A stretch of DNA of 56,527 nucleotides from Planctomycetales bacterium (GCA_005239725.1 SBBM01000028.1:1-56527), one strand, 5' to 3'; counted from the first letter of the stretch, positions 10,218-20,105 are shown. Translations and numbers: made by a program. Notes: generated by a model from the letters alone, not told the origin.

Positions 10218-10826
10218 CTATCTAATAAGGCGGGGTATTAGTTTGGTTACTTGCTTCTTTGTGTTTTTTAGCGTTCCGTTATTATCTATTACAAAATCCG
10301 CTAACCTCGCCTTTTCTTTCAAGGGTATCTGGTATCTGATCCTTTTTAATATTACCTCCTTGCTAAGGCCGGTCTTGCGCTGAAGTCTTTTTATTTGAGT
10401 ATCTTTCTTTACTGTCACCAAAATTATTTTGTCTACCGATTTCGCTAACCCTGCCTCAACGAGCAACGGCGCATCCAGGACAATTATCTTTGCGCGGCTT
10501 GCGCCGGCTTCTCCCTTCATAACTTTAATTATCGCAGGGTGCATAATCTTATTTAATTTTCCAAGCAGGCCCGGATTGTTAAAAACAACCGTGGCTAATT
10601 TACTCCTTTCGATATCCTTATCTTTATTTAGTATGCCCCTGCCGAAAACCCTGAGTATTTTTTTATAAACAAGGCCCTTGCGGCTAATCAACCTGTGGGC
10701 AATCTCATCCGCGTCAACTATCTTTGCCCCGAAGGACCTGAATATCCCCGCCACAGTGCTCTTGCCGCTGCCGAAACTACCGGTAAGCCCGAGTATCAAC
10801 TTCTTACTGCCTGCACGCCTTCGCAT
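10218..10826 (-). CDS. coaE: dephospho-CoA kinase
   Basis: 202 aa; GLTGSFGSGKSTVA, VDADEIAH, DAPLLVEAGL. Confidence 0.93.
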   Translation of the reverse strand: MRRRAGSKKLILGLTGSFGSGKSTVAGIFRSFGAKIVDADEIAHRLISRKGLVYKKILRVFGRGILNKDKDIERSKLATVVFNNPGLLGKLNKIMHPAIIKVMKGEAGASRAKIIVLDAPLLVEAGLAKSVDKIILVTVKKDTQIKRLQRKTGLSKEVILKRIRYQIPLKEKARLADFVIDNNGTLKNTKKQVTKLIPRLIR

Positions 10827-12195
10827 ATAGTTTTATGTATTTTTTGGCGGATTCCTTCCAGGAAAAATCATAGCCCATTGCCCGACGCACCAGGGCATCC
10901 CACTTCTTCTTTGAAACGTATGCCTTTAAGGCACCTTTTATGGCATTGACTAATCCTTCTTTATCGTAATTATCAAACACGAAACCGTTGCTTTTATCTA
11001 CGGTATCGGCCAGGCCGCCGGTCCTAAACACAACCGGTATGGTGCCGTATTTTAAACTGATAAGCTGGCCTAAGCCGCACGGTTCATATTTAGACGGCAT
11101 AAGGAAAATATCCGAGCCTGCATATATCCTGTGCGCCAGCCTATCGTCAAATTTTAAATGCAAAGAAAAGATTTTGGGGTATTTTTTGGCGATATCCTCC
11201 AGAAGACGGTGGTATTTTAAATCCCCGATGCCCAGGATAACCATCTGGATTTTCAGGTTTACGATTTCCTCAATACCTTCAACCAGGATATCAAACCCTT
11301 TAGGCTGGGCAAGTCTTGATACCATGCCTATTAGCGGGACATCCACAGCCTGCGGCAAATTGCAGAGTTTTTGCAATTCCAGCTTATTTTCGTATTTATC
11401 TTGCGTTGTTTTTAGCGAAAACTTCTTAAAAATGAATTTATCCGTTGCCGGGTCCCATATAGAATAATCCACGCCGTTTAATATCCCGAAAAGGGAATCC
11501 TTGCGCTTGGCAAGTATACCTTCCATGCCGAAACCGAATTCCGGACCCTGTATTTCTTTGCTGTAAGTATCGCTTACCGTAGTAATGACATCGGAAAAGA
11601 TAATGCCACCCTTTAAGATATTTACCCTGTCGTAAAACTCCAGCATCTCCATATTAAAAAGGCCCCAGTCCAGTCCAAGCTTAGGAAATTCTTCTTTAGG
11701 GAATAATCCTTGATACCCTATATTATGGATAGTGAACATCGTCTTTATTCCGCCGTAGAAAGAGTCATTGGCATATAAATTTTTAAGGTATAGCGGTATA
11801 AATGCCGCCTGCCAGTCATGACAATGGATAATATCTGCTTTCAGATTTATTTCCTTTAATAATTCAAGTGCCCTTTTGCAGTAATATGAGAACCGCTCAA
11901 GGTTATCCGGGTAATCGCCTGACTTGTCTCCGTAGAGTGAATCGCGGCCAAAATATTGTTCATTATCAATAAAATAAACCTTTATTTTTTTGCCGGTTTT
12001 AGAATATGAAATGCCTCCTTTTAATTTCTTTAATTTTAGCTGCTTGTTCTCATGTATGCACTTATACCCCGGCATAATCATCGCAATTTCCTGGCCCTCT
12101 TTCTCCAATGCCAGAGGCAGCGCCCCGCTCACGTCAGCCAAACCTCCGGTTTTAGCAAACGGCACCGCTTCACTCGCGCAAAAAACAATCTTCAT
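10804..12195 (-). CDS. glgA: glycogen (starch) synthase, GT5
   Basis: 463 aa; KTGGLADVSGALP, HCHDWQA, PSKYEPCGLGQL, TGGLADTV. Confidence 0.96.
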   Translation of the reverse strand: MKIVFCASEAVPFAKTGGLADVSGALPLALEKEGQEIAMIMPGYKCIHENKQLKLKKLKGGISYSKTGKKIKVYFIDNEQYFGRDSLYGDKSGDYPDNLERFSYYCKRALELLKEINLKADIIHCHDWQAAFIPLYLKNLYANDSFYGGIKTMFTIHNIGYQGLFPKEEFPKLGLDWGLFNMEMLEFYDRVNILKGGIIFSDVITTVSDTYSKEIQGPEFGFGMEGILAKRKDSLFGILNGVDYSIWDPATDKFIFKKFSLKTTQDKYENKLELQKLCNLPQAVDVPLIGMVSRLAQPKGFDILVEGIEEIVNLKIQMVILGIGDLKYHRLLEDIAKKYPKIFSLHLKFDDRLAHRIYAGSDIFLMPSKYEPCGLGQLISLKYGTIPVVFRTGGLADTVDKSNGFVFDNYDKEGLVNAIKGALKAYVSKKKWDALVRRAMGYDFSWKESAKKYIKLYAKACRQ

Positions 12196-12422
12196 CTTAC
12201 ATCCTCCATATAAAATCTAACTTTTCATTGTCTAATTTTAGGCTCTCTTTCCGCGCACTGAATTTTTTCGCCGCCTGCTACGGTTTACTGCGTCGCTCCA
12301 GATAGCCTGTATCGAATTAGCGCCCTCTGCTCCTCGTAAATCCTTGCAGGCTTTTGCCGAAAAAATTCTTATGTGCGCTCCAACAGAAGCCTGAAATTCA
12401 ATCGAGCTAAATGAACTATTAT

Positions 12423-12479
12423 AAATGAACCTAACGTGGGGTAAAATCGACCTGAACGAGAAAACCGGCAGGTTCATTT
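12423..12479. repeat. Short R3 element with AAATGAACC...GGTTCATTT terminal inverted repeats
   Basis: Perfect 9-bp terminal inverted repeats; right end GGGGTAAAATCGACCTGAACGAGAAAACCGGCAGGTTCA closely matches 19197-19235. Confidence 0.75.
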
Positions 12480-15017
12480 GACCTCTTCCATTTCAAGCCA
12501 GTTATTGCCTATCTTCATATCTACTTTTATCGGGACATCTAATTTTAAGACATTCTCCATCCTGTCTTTAACTAATGCGATGAATTCATTTTTCTCTTCG
12601 CGCCTAACATTAAACACCAGCTCATCGTGTATCTGCATAATCATCCTTGACCTGAATCCCCGCCCTTTTATCCGGTTGTGTATATGCACCATTGCCAGCT
12701 TTATCAGGTCGCTGGCTGAACCCTGGATAGGGGTGTTAACTGCCTGCCTCTGGGCAAAAGAGCGTATAGCCTGGTTTTTATTATTGATATCAGGTATATA
12801 GCGGCGCCTGCCCAGGATAGTAGTAACAAAGCCTTCTTTCTCCGCCTTCTTAATCTGTCCCTGGATATAATCTTTTACCCCCGGATACCTTAAAAAATAA
12901 GAATCAATAAATTTTTGAGCCTCGTCCGGGGAAATCCCCAGATCCCGACTTAAGCCGTAAGCGCTTAGCCCGTAAATAATGCCGAAGTTTATCCTCTTGG
13001 CAACGTCGCGCATATTATTATCAACATCTTTTTCATCCAGGCCATAGATTAAAGATGAGGTTATTTTATGCACGTCTTTACCGGATTTAAATGCGCCTAG
13101 TAGATTCTCATCCTTTGAAATATGCGCCAGTATCCTTAATTCTATTTGAGAATAATCGCAGGATAAAAGGCGGCTCTGGCTATCAAAAGCAATAATTGCC
13201 TTTCTTATATTCCTACCCAAGTCCGTCTTGACCGGTATATTCTGCAGATTAGGGTTACTGGAACTTAGCCTGCCTGTTTCTGTGCCTGTCTGATTAAAAG
13301 AAGTATGAATCCTGCCTGTTCCAGGGTCAACCAGCTCCGGGAGGACATCAATGTATGTGGTCTTAAGCTTCATCAACTGCCTGTATTCAAGCAGCAATGC
13401 CGGCAGTTCGTGGTTCGCGGAAAGCGCCTTTAAAACCTCATCATCCGTAGATGGCCCTGTCTTGCCCCTTTTAACAACAGGCAGTTTTAATTTTTCAAAC
13501 AGTATCTCCCTTAATTGCTTGGGAGAATTTATATTAAACTGGGCGCCGCTCTTATCGTAAATATCCTCAACCAATCGGATTAACCTTTTCTCTAAATCCC
13601 GCGAGAGGGATTTCAATACATTTAAATCCAATTTTATCCCGCTTAGTTCCATTTCAGACAAAACTTCAACTAAAGGCATTTCAATCTCGGAAAAAAGCGC
13701 AAAAAGCGATTTGTCCCTTAAATCTTGCTCTAATTTAGGCTTTAATTCCTTAATAAGAAAAACGGCATTAAAACTATCCGCCTGGGCTCGCCGGACATTC
13801 CTGGATAAATAATCCCAGGCAAGGGCCTCCAGATTGTATTCGGATTTCGAAGGATTAATAAGATAAGCCGCAAGCATCGTATCGAAATATAGGCCCTCCA
13901 TGACAATACCCTCTTTTGCCAATGATACCTTCATTTTTTTTAAATCATGGCTTATCTTTCTTATTTTTGGGTCGGCAAGTATGCCTTTTATGTTTCGGCC
14001 GAAGGCTCCCAATCTAAAAAACTTATCAGCCACAGAGAATAAAAAGCTGCCCGCGCTATCCACGTATAAGAGAAGCTCATCTCTGCCTGTCATCAAGTCT
14101 TTTAACTGGCTATCCTCTATTTTAGCCGTCTCCGGCAGGAGGAGTTCTCTTTCCTCGGCAAGAGGCAAATCCTTTAAAAAGGCCTTAAACTCAAGGCGCT
14201 TAAATATCCTGAATAATTCTTTATAATCCGGCCGGGCAATTTTAAATTCTTCGGGGTCAAAATCTAAATCAATCTCCTTGTCCAGAAGCGCAAGCTCCCT
14301 GTTGAGTTTTATTTTTTCGATGCCCGCCCTTAGCGCGCTCCTTATCTTTTCCTGCTTTATGCTGCCAATGTTATTCAATACGTTGTCCAGCGAACCGAAA
14401 TCCCTGATTAATCCTGCCGCGGTCTTTTCCCCTACGCCCGGCACCCCGGGAATATTATCGACATCATCCCCCATAAGGGCGATGATGTCGGTTATCTTAT
14501 CGGGGGTCACGCCAAAACGCTCCCTGACTCTCCTGACATCGTAAGTTACGTCTTCACTTTTGAAAGGGCTAAAAACCAGGGTATTATCATCCACAAGCTG
14601 CAATATGTCTTTATCGGAACTGATGACTGTTACGCCCATCCCTTTTTTCTTCGCCCGCGCACAAACCGTGGCAATGATATCATCGGCTTCAAAACCCTCT
14701 TTCTCCAGCAGCATTATGCCGTAGGCAGAGATTATCTCTTTAATCAGGGGCATCTGGCTGGACAGCTCATCAGGCATGGGAGGGCGCTGTATTTTATATT
14801 CCGCAAATTTTTTCAAACGGAAAGTATCCCTTGAAACGTCAAAACAAGCCGCCATAAATTCGGGCCTATTTTCTTTCATAATTTTATTCAACATATTTAT
14901 AAACCCGTAAACCGCGCCGGTAGGCTGCCCGAAAGAAGTAGAAAATTTCGGCAGGGCATAATATGCCCGATAGCAAAAGGCAGTAGCATCTACTAAAAAT
15001 AGCCTGGATTTATGCAT
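12474..15017 (-). CDS. polA: DNA polymerase I
   Basis: 847 aa; N-terminal 5'-3' exonuclease domain, C-terminal family A motifs (SCDYSQIELRILAH, RDVAKRINFGIIYGLSAYGLS, MIMQIHDELVFNV). Confidence 0.97.
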   Translation of the reverse strand: MHKSRLFLVDATAFCYRAYYALPKFSTSFGQPTGAVYGFINMLNKIMKENRPEFMAACFDVSRDTFRLKKFAEYKIQRPPMPDELSSQMPLIKEIISAYGIMLLEKEGFEADDIIATVCARAKKKGMGVTVISSDKDILQLVDDNTLVFSPFKSEDVTYDVRRVRERFGVTPDKITDIIALMGDDVDNIPGVPGVGEKTAAGLIRDFGSLDNVLNNIGSIKQEKIRSALRAGIEKIKLNRELALLDKEIDLDFDPEEFKIARPDYKELFRIFKRLEFKAFLKDLPLAEERELLLPETAKIEDSQLKDLMTGRDELLLYVDSAGSFLFSVADKFFRLGAFGRNIKGILADPKIRKISHDLKKMKVSLAKEGIVMEGLYFDTMLAAYLINPSKSEYNLEALAWDYLSRNVRRAQADSFNAVFLIKELKPKLEQDLRDKSLFALFSEIEMPLVEVLSEMELSGIKLDLNVLKSLSRDLEKRLIRLVEDIYDKSGAQFNINSPKQLREILFEKLKLPVVKRGKTGPSTDDEVLKALSANHELPALLLEYRQLMKLKTTYIDVLPELVDPGTGRIHTSFNQTGTETGRLSSSNPNLQNIPVKTDLGRNIRKAIIAFDSQSRLLSCDYSQIELRILAHISKDENLLGAFKSGKDVHKITSSLIYGLDEKDVDNNMRDVAKRINFGIIYGLSAYGLSRDLGISPDEAQKFIDSYFLRYPGVKDYIQGQIKKAEKEGFVTTILGRRRYIPDINNKNQAIRSFAQRQAVNTPIQGSASDLIKLAMVHIHNRIKGRGFRSRMIMQIHDELVFNVRREEKNEFIALVKDRMENVLKLDVPIKVDMKIGNNWLEMEEVK

Positions 15018-15091
15018 CGGGAAACTGCATAGACAGAAATAAAACCGTTAGCGCAATAACATTAAGTTATAGACAGGGATTATAATTATAG

Positions 15092-15943
15092 TTATTTCTC
15101 TCGAGGTGATGCGGTAAGTTCTAATATTTTATTAAATTCAGATTTAGCTAATCTGGAGTTATCCTGCTGGTAAAGCCTTACCCCTTCCTGGAAATGCTGT
15201 TGCATGCGCTGGATAGTAGCGAGCCTTTCTTTCTCCCTCAATTTGGCGCTGACCATCTCGAACATCTCTGCGCCGCCGGGCGCCCTGGGGTCTAATAACA
15301 ATACGACTTCCATCTCCTGCATGGCTTTCTCATATTCGCCGCCCATATAAAATTTCTTGGCTGTCTTGAGATGCTCCTGGGCCTTCTTTGCGTCCTGCTC
15401 CTTTTTAACCAGCAGCTCTTTATTAAGCCGGACGGCATCTTCTTCCAGAAACCGCGCTTTCAGGCTGGGGATTACCTCTGCCAGGTCACGCAGCCGTTTT
15501 TCAGCCTTTTCTCTCCAGGGGTCATCCGGAAGGCCCAGTTTCATCCTTTTATCCCAGTAATGAGCCGCCTTTTCAAAATCACGCTTGCCTTCATACAAGA
15601 AGGCCAGGTTCGAATATACGTTGGGGTAATCGGGATTGAGTTTTATGGAATTCAGGTAACACGCCTCTGCCTGGTCAATAAACCCCTTTGCTTCATAAAC
15701 TATGCCCAGGTCATTATAAGCTACGACATAAAAGGGATCCGTTATTATCGCCTTCTGATAAAAGGCCATTGCCTCGTCAAGGTTACCCAGGCGCTGCTCC
15801 TCTAAGCCTTCCTCACGGTAATCCCTGGCTTGTTTCTGGAGCATTGAAAGGTCCTGGTTAGGCGCCTGTTGTCCTTGGGCAAATAGGCAAGAAAATACGC
15901 TGAAATTTAAGACCGCTAATATTAAGGGTATATTCCTTTTCAT
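15092..15943 (-). CDS. exported TPR-repeat protein
   Basis: Signal-peptide-like N-terminus (MKRNIPLILAVLNFSVFSCLFAQG) then TPR units (DEAMAFYQKAIITDPFYVVAYNDLG). Confidence 0.8.
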   Translation of the reverse strand: MKRNIPLILAVLNFSVFSCLFAQGQQAPNQDLSMLQKQARDYREEGLEEQRLGNLDEAMAFYQKAIITDPFYVVAYNDLGIVYEAKGFIDQAEACYLNSIKLNPDYPNVYSNLAFLYEGKRDFEKAAHYWDKRMKLGLPDDPWREKAEKRLRDLAEVIPSLKARFLEEDAVRLNKELLVKKEQDAKKAQEHLKTAKKFYMGGEYEKAMQEMEVVLLLDPRAPGGAEMFEMVSAKLREKERLATIQRMQQHFQEGVRLYQQDNSRLAKSEFNKILELTASPREK

Positions 15944-16015
15944 TAAGGTGGGCATGTTATATTTTCATGATATATAAAATAAAGGAAATGTCAAGAAAAT
16001 ATTTTTGCCCCCTAA

Positions 16016-16903
16016 CTATATTACTTTAACCAGGTTATCAACAAGAAGCAGGCTTTCGTTTATTGCCTCATTCCAGCTTTTCATCCTTCCGGCCGAATCC
16101 TTGCTCAAGCATACTGCGCCGGCTGCAAAAACATTGCCTAAATTCGTGCGCATGCAGCCATCCACGGATACAAAATCCCCTTTTACTTCTATGCCGGAGC
16201 CTTTTAAAAATTCAATGTTACTTTTAGTATCTTCAATAAAACACACCGCTGATGTGCCGATTATCTTTCCCTCTTTAAGCCTTATGCCTAACACTTCGGA
16301 TTCGCCGATTATCTCCGTCACCTGGCTATTGACAGCCTCTACCCCTTCAGGCGCCGAGAGAGCGCTGAGAGTGCCGGGACTTATTAATCTTACTTCTTTC
16401 TGCCTTGAAGCGATAACCCCGGCTATCTTAAGTGCGAGTTCATTTGAACCTATCAAGCAAACCTCGGCAGCCAAATTCAGGCGGCCGGAAAATCTCCTGG
16501 CGTCCTCAAACGAATAAAATTTAAAAACTCCTTCTTTTCTTATGCCGGGTATCTCCGGAAGGACAAACCTCCTGCCCGAGCAGATAACCAGGAAATCATA
16601 TTCCAGGGCCTCCTTAGCCGGCCTGTCCTTAAAGCTGACTGTCTTTTTTTCCGTATTTATCAAAGACGCCTTTCTCTCTTTTAAAAACGAAATGTCCCTA
16701 TCGTTATAAAAATTTTCGCCGGCAAGAAAAATGTCTTTTCCCCCGCTGTTACCTGCCAATATCTCAAAGAGCCGCCGCTTATCGTATAAAGGGCAATTTT
16801 CCTCGCTTATTAAGGTAATCGCGCAATCTTTATTTTTTTCCCTTAAACTTACCGCTACCGTATGCCCGGCAATTGAGGCGCCGATTATTACTACCCGCGA
16901 CAT
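16016..16903 (-). CDS. FAD/NAD(P)-dependent oxidoreductase (pyridine nucleotide-disulfide family)
   Basis: MSRVVIIGASIAGHTVAVSLRE Rossmann motif, YDFLVICSGRR, NVFAAGAV; start chosen at the MSRVV Met. Confidence 0.8.
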   Translation of the reverse strand: MSRVVIIGASIAGHTVAVSLREKNKDCAITLISEENCPLYDKRRLFEILAGNSGGKDIFLAGENFYNDRDISFLKERKASLINTEKKTVSFKDRPAKEALEYDFLVICSGRRFVLPEIPGIRKEGVFKFYSFEDARRFSGRLNLAAEVCLIGSNELALKIAGVIASRQKEVRLISPGTLSALSAPEGVEAVNSQVTEIIGESEVLGIRLKEGKIIGTSAVCFIEDTKSNIEFLKGSGIEVKGDFVSVDGCMRTNLGNVFAAGAVCLSKDSAGRMKSWNEAINESLLLVDNLVKVI

Positions 16904-16907
16904 TATC

Positions 16908-17780
16908 TCAGTATAATCCGGCCGCATCCAAAACCTGCGGCACAATATTATTCCAGCCGATAGGCATAAGGTGTATGCCTCGGCACATTGGCTTTAACTC
17001 TTTTATTAACCTTGCGGAAATCTCTATTGACTTGGCTGTTTTATCTTTTGCCCCTTCCATCTCTTTAACCAGGCCCTCCGGGACAAAAACTCCTGCCACA
17101 TTCTTATTCATATACCTTGCCATGCCGGCGGATTTTAGAAAAACAATCCCCGCCAGGATGGGGGCCTTCAGGTGTTTTATCTTTGAGAGGAAATTTTCAA
17201 AAGTTTTAATATCGTATACTGCCTGGGTCTGAAAAAATTCCGCGCCCTCCGCAATCTTTTTCTCCATCTTAATAACCTGGGGCTCTATGGGGTCTGCCCC
17301 GGGGTTAACTACAGCGCCTACACAAAACTTAGGCGCCCTTCCTTCAAGTTTATTCCCGTTCATGTCAAAGCCTTCCTGAAGTTTCTTCACTACGCGCAAT
17401 AACTGCACCGAATCCAGGTCAAAAACCGGTTTCGCCTCCGGATGGTCGCCTAAAGTAGTGTAGTCTCCGGTCAGGATAAGCAAATTCTCGATGCCGAAGC
17501 TGGCAGCTGAAAGAATATCCGACTGCAAGGCCAGGCGGTTCCTGTCACGGCAGGTTACCTGGAATACAGGCTCAAAACCCTTCTGCTTCAAGATAACGGA
17601 GACTGCCAGGGAACTTAACCGCATCACTGAACTCTGCAAGTCGGTAACGTTTATGGCGTCAACCCGGTTACGGATAGGCTCAATTTCTTCCAGGATTTTT
17701 GCGGTTTCAATGCCTTTCGGCGGTCCGACCTCCGAAGTCAGCAAAAACTTCCCCGCGTATAATTTCTCTTTAAAGGTCAT
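16908..17780 (-). CDS. metF: methylenetetrahydrofolate reductase
   Basis: 290 aa; TSEVGPPKG, CRDRNRLALQSDILSAASFGIENLLILTGDY motifs. Confidence 0.93.
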   Translation of the reverse strand: MTFKEKLYAGKFLLTSEVGPPKGIETAKILEEIEPIRNRVDAINVTDLQSSVMRLSSLAVSVILKQKGFEPVFQVTCRDRNRLALQSDILSAASFGIENLLILTGDYTTLGDHPEAKPVFDLDSVQLLRVVKKLQEGFDMNGNKLEGRAPKFCVGAVVNPGADPIEPQVIKMEKKIAEGAEFFQTQAVYDIKTFENFLSKIKHLKAPILAGIVFLKSAGMARYMNKNVAGVFVPEGLVKEMEGAKDKTAKSIEISARLIKELKPMCRGIHLMPIGWNNIVPQVLDAAGLY

Positions 17781-18167
17781 TTAATTTCCGTTGGCTAGCG
17801 GCTGCCTTGTTTTGCTTCTCACAGGGACGCTTATTTTGCCTAAAGCGATGGCGGTTGCTTTGCTATCGTTAACAATAACCTGATGGCTGCTTGTATTTAT
17901 CGCATGCGCTTTAAAATCCCAGGGAATATTTTTAAATCCATCAAATTCGACATTGTTATATTTAGGTCCCGGCATCTTTACAATACCAGAAAGATATTTT
18001 TGACATAGAAATTGAAAATAAAAACCTATCCATTCCATCTGCTTCCAATGGGCGAAAGATGATTTTTTCATTTCTAAGATAGAACCTCTGCCATCCCATT
18101 TCTTGGGAATCTTATTTGATAATATTTTCGCAATCCCTTTGGAGCTTGTTAAAAATTCCATTTTCAT
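17781..18167 (-). CDS. type II restriction endonuclease-like protein, probably a truncated fragment
   Basis: 128 aa; translationally adjacent to a site-specific DNA methylase; FDGFKNIPWDFKAHA...NTSSHQVIVNDS segment; ORF ends directly at the metF start codon. Confidence 0.5.
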   Translation of the reverse strand: MKMEFLTSSKGIAKILSNKIPKKWDGRGSILEMKKSSFAHWKQMEWIGFYFQFLCQKYLSGIVKMPGPKYNNVEFDGFKNIPWDFKAHAINTSSHQVIVNDSKATAIALGKISVPVRSKTRQPLANGN

Positions 18168-18982
18168 CCTTTCAGATTACAGAATAAATCCCCCTCTTCA
18201 AAATAATTCTTTTTCTTCTCCTTAATTCTGTAAGTATTTTTTTCTAACCTCTCTTTTGCAAATTCATAATATTCTTTAACTACTTCAAAGCCTATATAAC
18301 GCCTATGCATCATCCTGCTGACTACCGCCACTTGCCCAGAACCAAGAAATGGATCTAAAACGGCATCGTTTTCCTTACTTGAATACGTTAATATTTTTCT
18401 TATCAACTCAGCAGGAAGTTTTGTGGGCGTCTTTTGATCACCATTCCAATATTCTCTCTTTATATACCAAACGTCTTCTTTATCTTCGTAATGCAGGCTT
18501 CTGCCGCATACATCCCTTAAATTCTTTTCAAACCTCTCATAGGGAAAAAATTTTCTTTTTTCATCATTCTTACACACATAAAGACAATGATAGTGCGAAG
18601 TAACAAATTTTCTCTTTGTTACAACGCCAAATTGATATTTCCAGATAATATGATTAACGGTGATGAACCCTAATTCGTCAATTGCAACTAGGATATCTTT
18701 GAGATTATTCCAACCAGAAAATATATACATGCTTCCTGAATCATTTAAAATCCTGTAAACTTGCTTCATCCATTGAACTGTAAAATCATAATATTGTTTT
18801 TTAGGAATTTCGCGATAACCTTCTAAAACATTTGCCTCTGTCCGATTATAATTGCTTCTCTTTGCTTTAAATTCTATTGCAAAGGGGGGGTCGGTTATGA
18901 CTAAATCTATTGTGTTATCAGGTATGAATTTCATGCCCTCTACACAACCCATGTTGTAAATTTTATTTAATTCCGCTTTCAT
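18164..18982 (-). CDS. site-specific DNA methyltransferase (adenine-specific or N4-cytosine type)
   Basis: 272 aa; DLVITDPPFAIEF catalytic motif near N-terminus and C-terminal DPFLGSGQVAVVSRMMHRRYIGFEV SAM-binding motif. Confidence 0.93.
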   Translation of the reverse strand: MKAELNKIYNMGCVEGMKFIPDNTIDLVITDPPFAIEFKAKRSNYNRTEANVLEGYREIPKKQYYDFTVQWMKQVYRILNDSGSMYIFSGWNNLKDILVAIDELGFITVNHIIWKYQFGVVTKRKFVTSHYHCLYVCKNDEKRKFFPYERFEKNLRDVCGRSLHYEDKEDVWYIKREYWNGDQKTPTKLPAELIRKILTYSSKENDAVLDPFLGSGQVAVVSRMMHRRYIGFEVVKEYYEFAKERLEKNTYRIKEKKKNYFEEGDLFCNLKG

Positions 18983-19004
18983 TTATTAATTCCGCCTATT
19001 CTAA

Positions 19005-19236
19005 ATGAACCTGGCGGTTTTCGCAGCGAATATCGATTTTAGGCAATGCAGCTTGAATATTTCCGGGAATCCCGGGACCGGCCGGATGGCTGGTAATCTC
19101 GGGATGGCGATGCTGTCCGAGCGCCGTCTCCGCTAGAGCGGGACGGCCGAGTTCAGCAGCCACCGAAAATATGAAAGAACATTGCCGCACCCGTTAGGGC
19201 AAAATCGACCTGAGCGAGAAAACTGGCAGGTTCATT
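19005..19236. repeat. MITE-like R3 element with about 40-bp imperfect terminal inverted repeats
   Basis: Left AAATGAACCTGGCGGTTTTCGCAGCGAATATCGATTTTAGGC; reverse complement of right end AATGAACCTGCCAGTTTTCTCGCTCAGGTCGATTTTGCCC. Confidence 0.75.
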
Positions 19237-19241
19237 AAAGT

Positions 19242-20105
19242 TCATATTAAACCATACTGTAATTTTGTTGCCTCAACCAGGTTCTTCATCAACATAACTA
19301 CGGTCAAAGGCCCTACTCCGCCGGGAACCGGCGTAATCCAGGAGGCGCGCTTCTCTGCCCCGTTAAATTCCACATCGCCTACAATTTTGTTACCCGCGCG
19401 GTTTATGCCTACATCAATAACTATGGCGCCCTTCTTAATCCATTCACCCTTGATTAAACCGGGCTTACCTACTGCCACAACTAAAACATCAGCACGTCTT
19501 ACATAATCCGCTAACTTTCCGGCCTTACTTGTTCCGATATGGCAGACTGATACCGTGGCGAATTTATCCAGCAATAACAAACTTACGGGCTTACCTACAA
19601 TTTCGCTGTGGCCCACGACAACCGCATTCTTGCCGTATAAATCAATTCCCGTAGCCGCAATCAGCTCCATTACCGCCCCGGCAGTGCAAGGCACAATTTT
19701 CGCCTGGCCAAAAACAAGCCTGCCCATATTAGCCGGATGCATGCCTTCTACATCTTTATCCACGGTTATGTAACTGCTGATTTTGCGGTAATCAATATGT
19801 TTAGGCAAAGGTAACTGCAGGATAATCCCGTTTACGGACTTATCCCTGTTTAATTTCTGTATAAATTCAGCGAGCCGGCGTTCCGATGTGCCTACTTTTA
19901 ACCGGCAAGGCCTGTAATCCAGGCCTAAGCCGCTTGCGGATTTCTTCTGGGAAGCAGCATAAATCTTCGCGGATTCATTATCGCCTAACCCGATACTGGC
20001 TAAAAGCGGGGCATGGCCGGCTTTCTTTTTTAACCGCCCGGCTTCTTGTAATAACCCGCGCTTTATTTTATCCGCTATAGCCTTACCTTCCAATAATCTT
20101 GCCAA
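19242..20105 (-). CDS. folD: methylenetetrahydrofolate dehydrogenase (FolD family; cyclohydrolase Lys position is Gln)
   Basis: 287 aa; NGIILQLPLPKHID, VVVGHSEIVGKPVSLLLL, ITPVPGGVGPLTVVMLMKN. Confidence 0.96.
   Translation of the reverse strand: MARLLEGKAIADKIKRGLLQEAGRLKKKAGHAPLLASIGLGDNESAKIYAASQKKSASGLGLDYRPCRLKVGTSERRLAEFIQKLNRDKSVNGIILQLPLPKHIDYRKISSYITVDKDVEGMHPANMGRLVFGQAKIVPCTAGAVMELIAATGIDLYGKNAVVVGHSEIVGKPVSLLLLDKFATVSVCHIGTSKAGKLADYVRRADVLVVAVGKPGLIKGEWIKKGAIVIDVGINRAGNKIVGDVEFNGAEKRASWITPVPGGVGPLTVVMLMKNLVEATKLQYGLI

Noticed and set aside
12238-12477. 79-aa minus-strand ORF (MNLPVFSFRSILPHVRF...)
   Set aside because: Overlaps the R3 repeat and polA 3' end; composition looks like translated repeat, no domain resemblance.
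18996-19190. 64-aa minus-strand ORF
   Set aside because: Lies inside the R3 MITE-like element; Pro/Ala/Gly-rich product typical of translated palindromic DNA.
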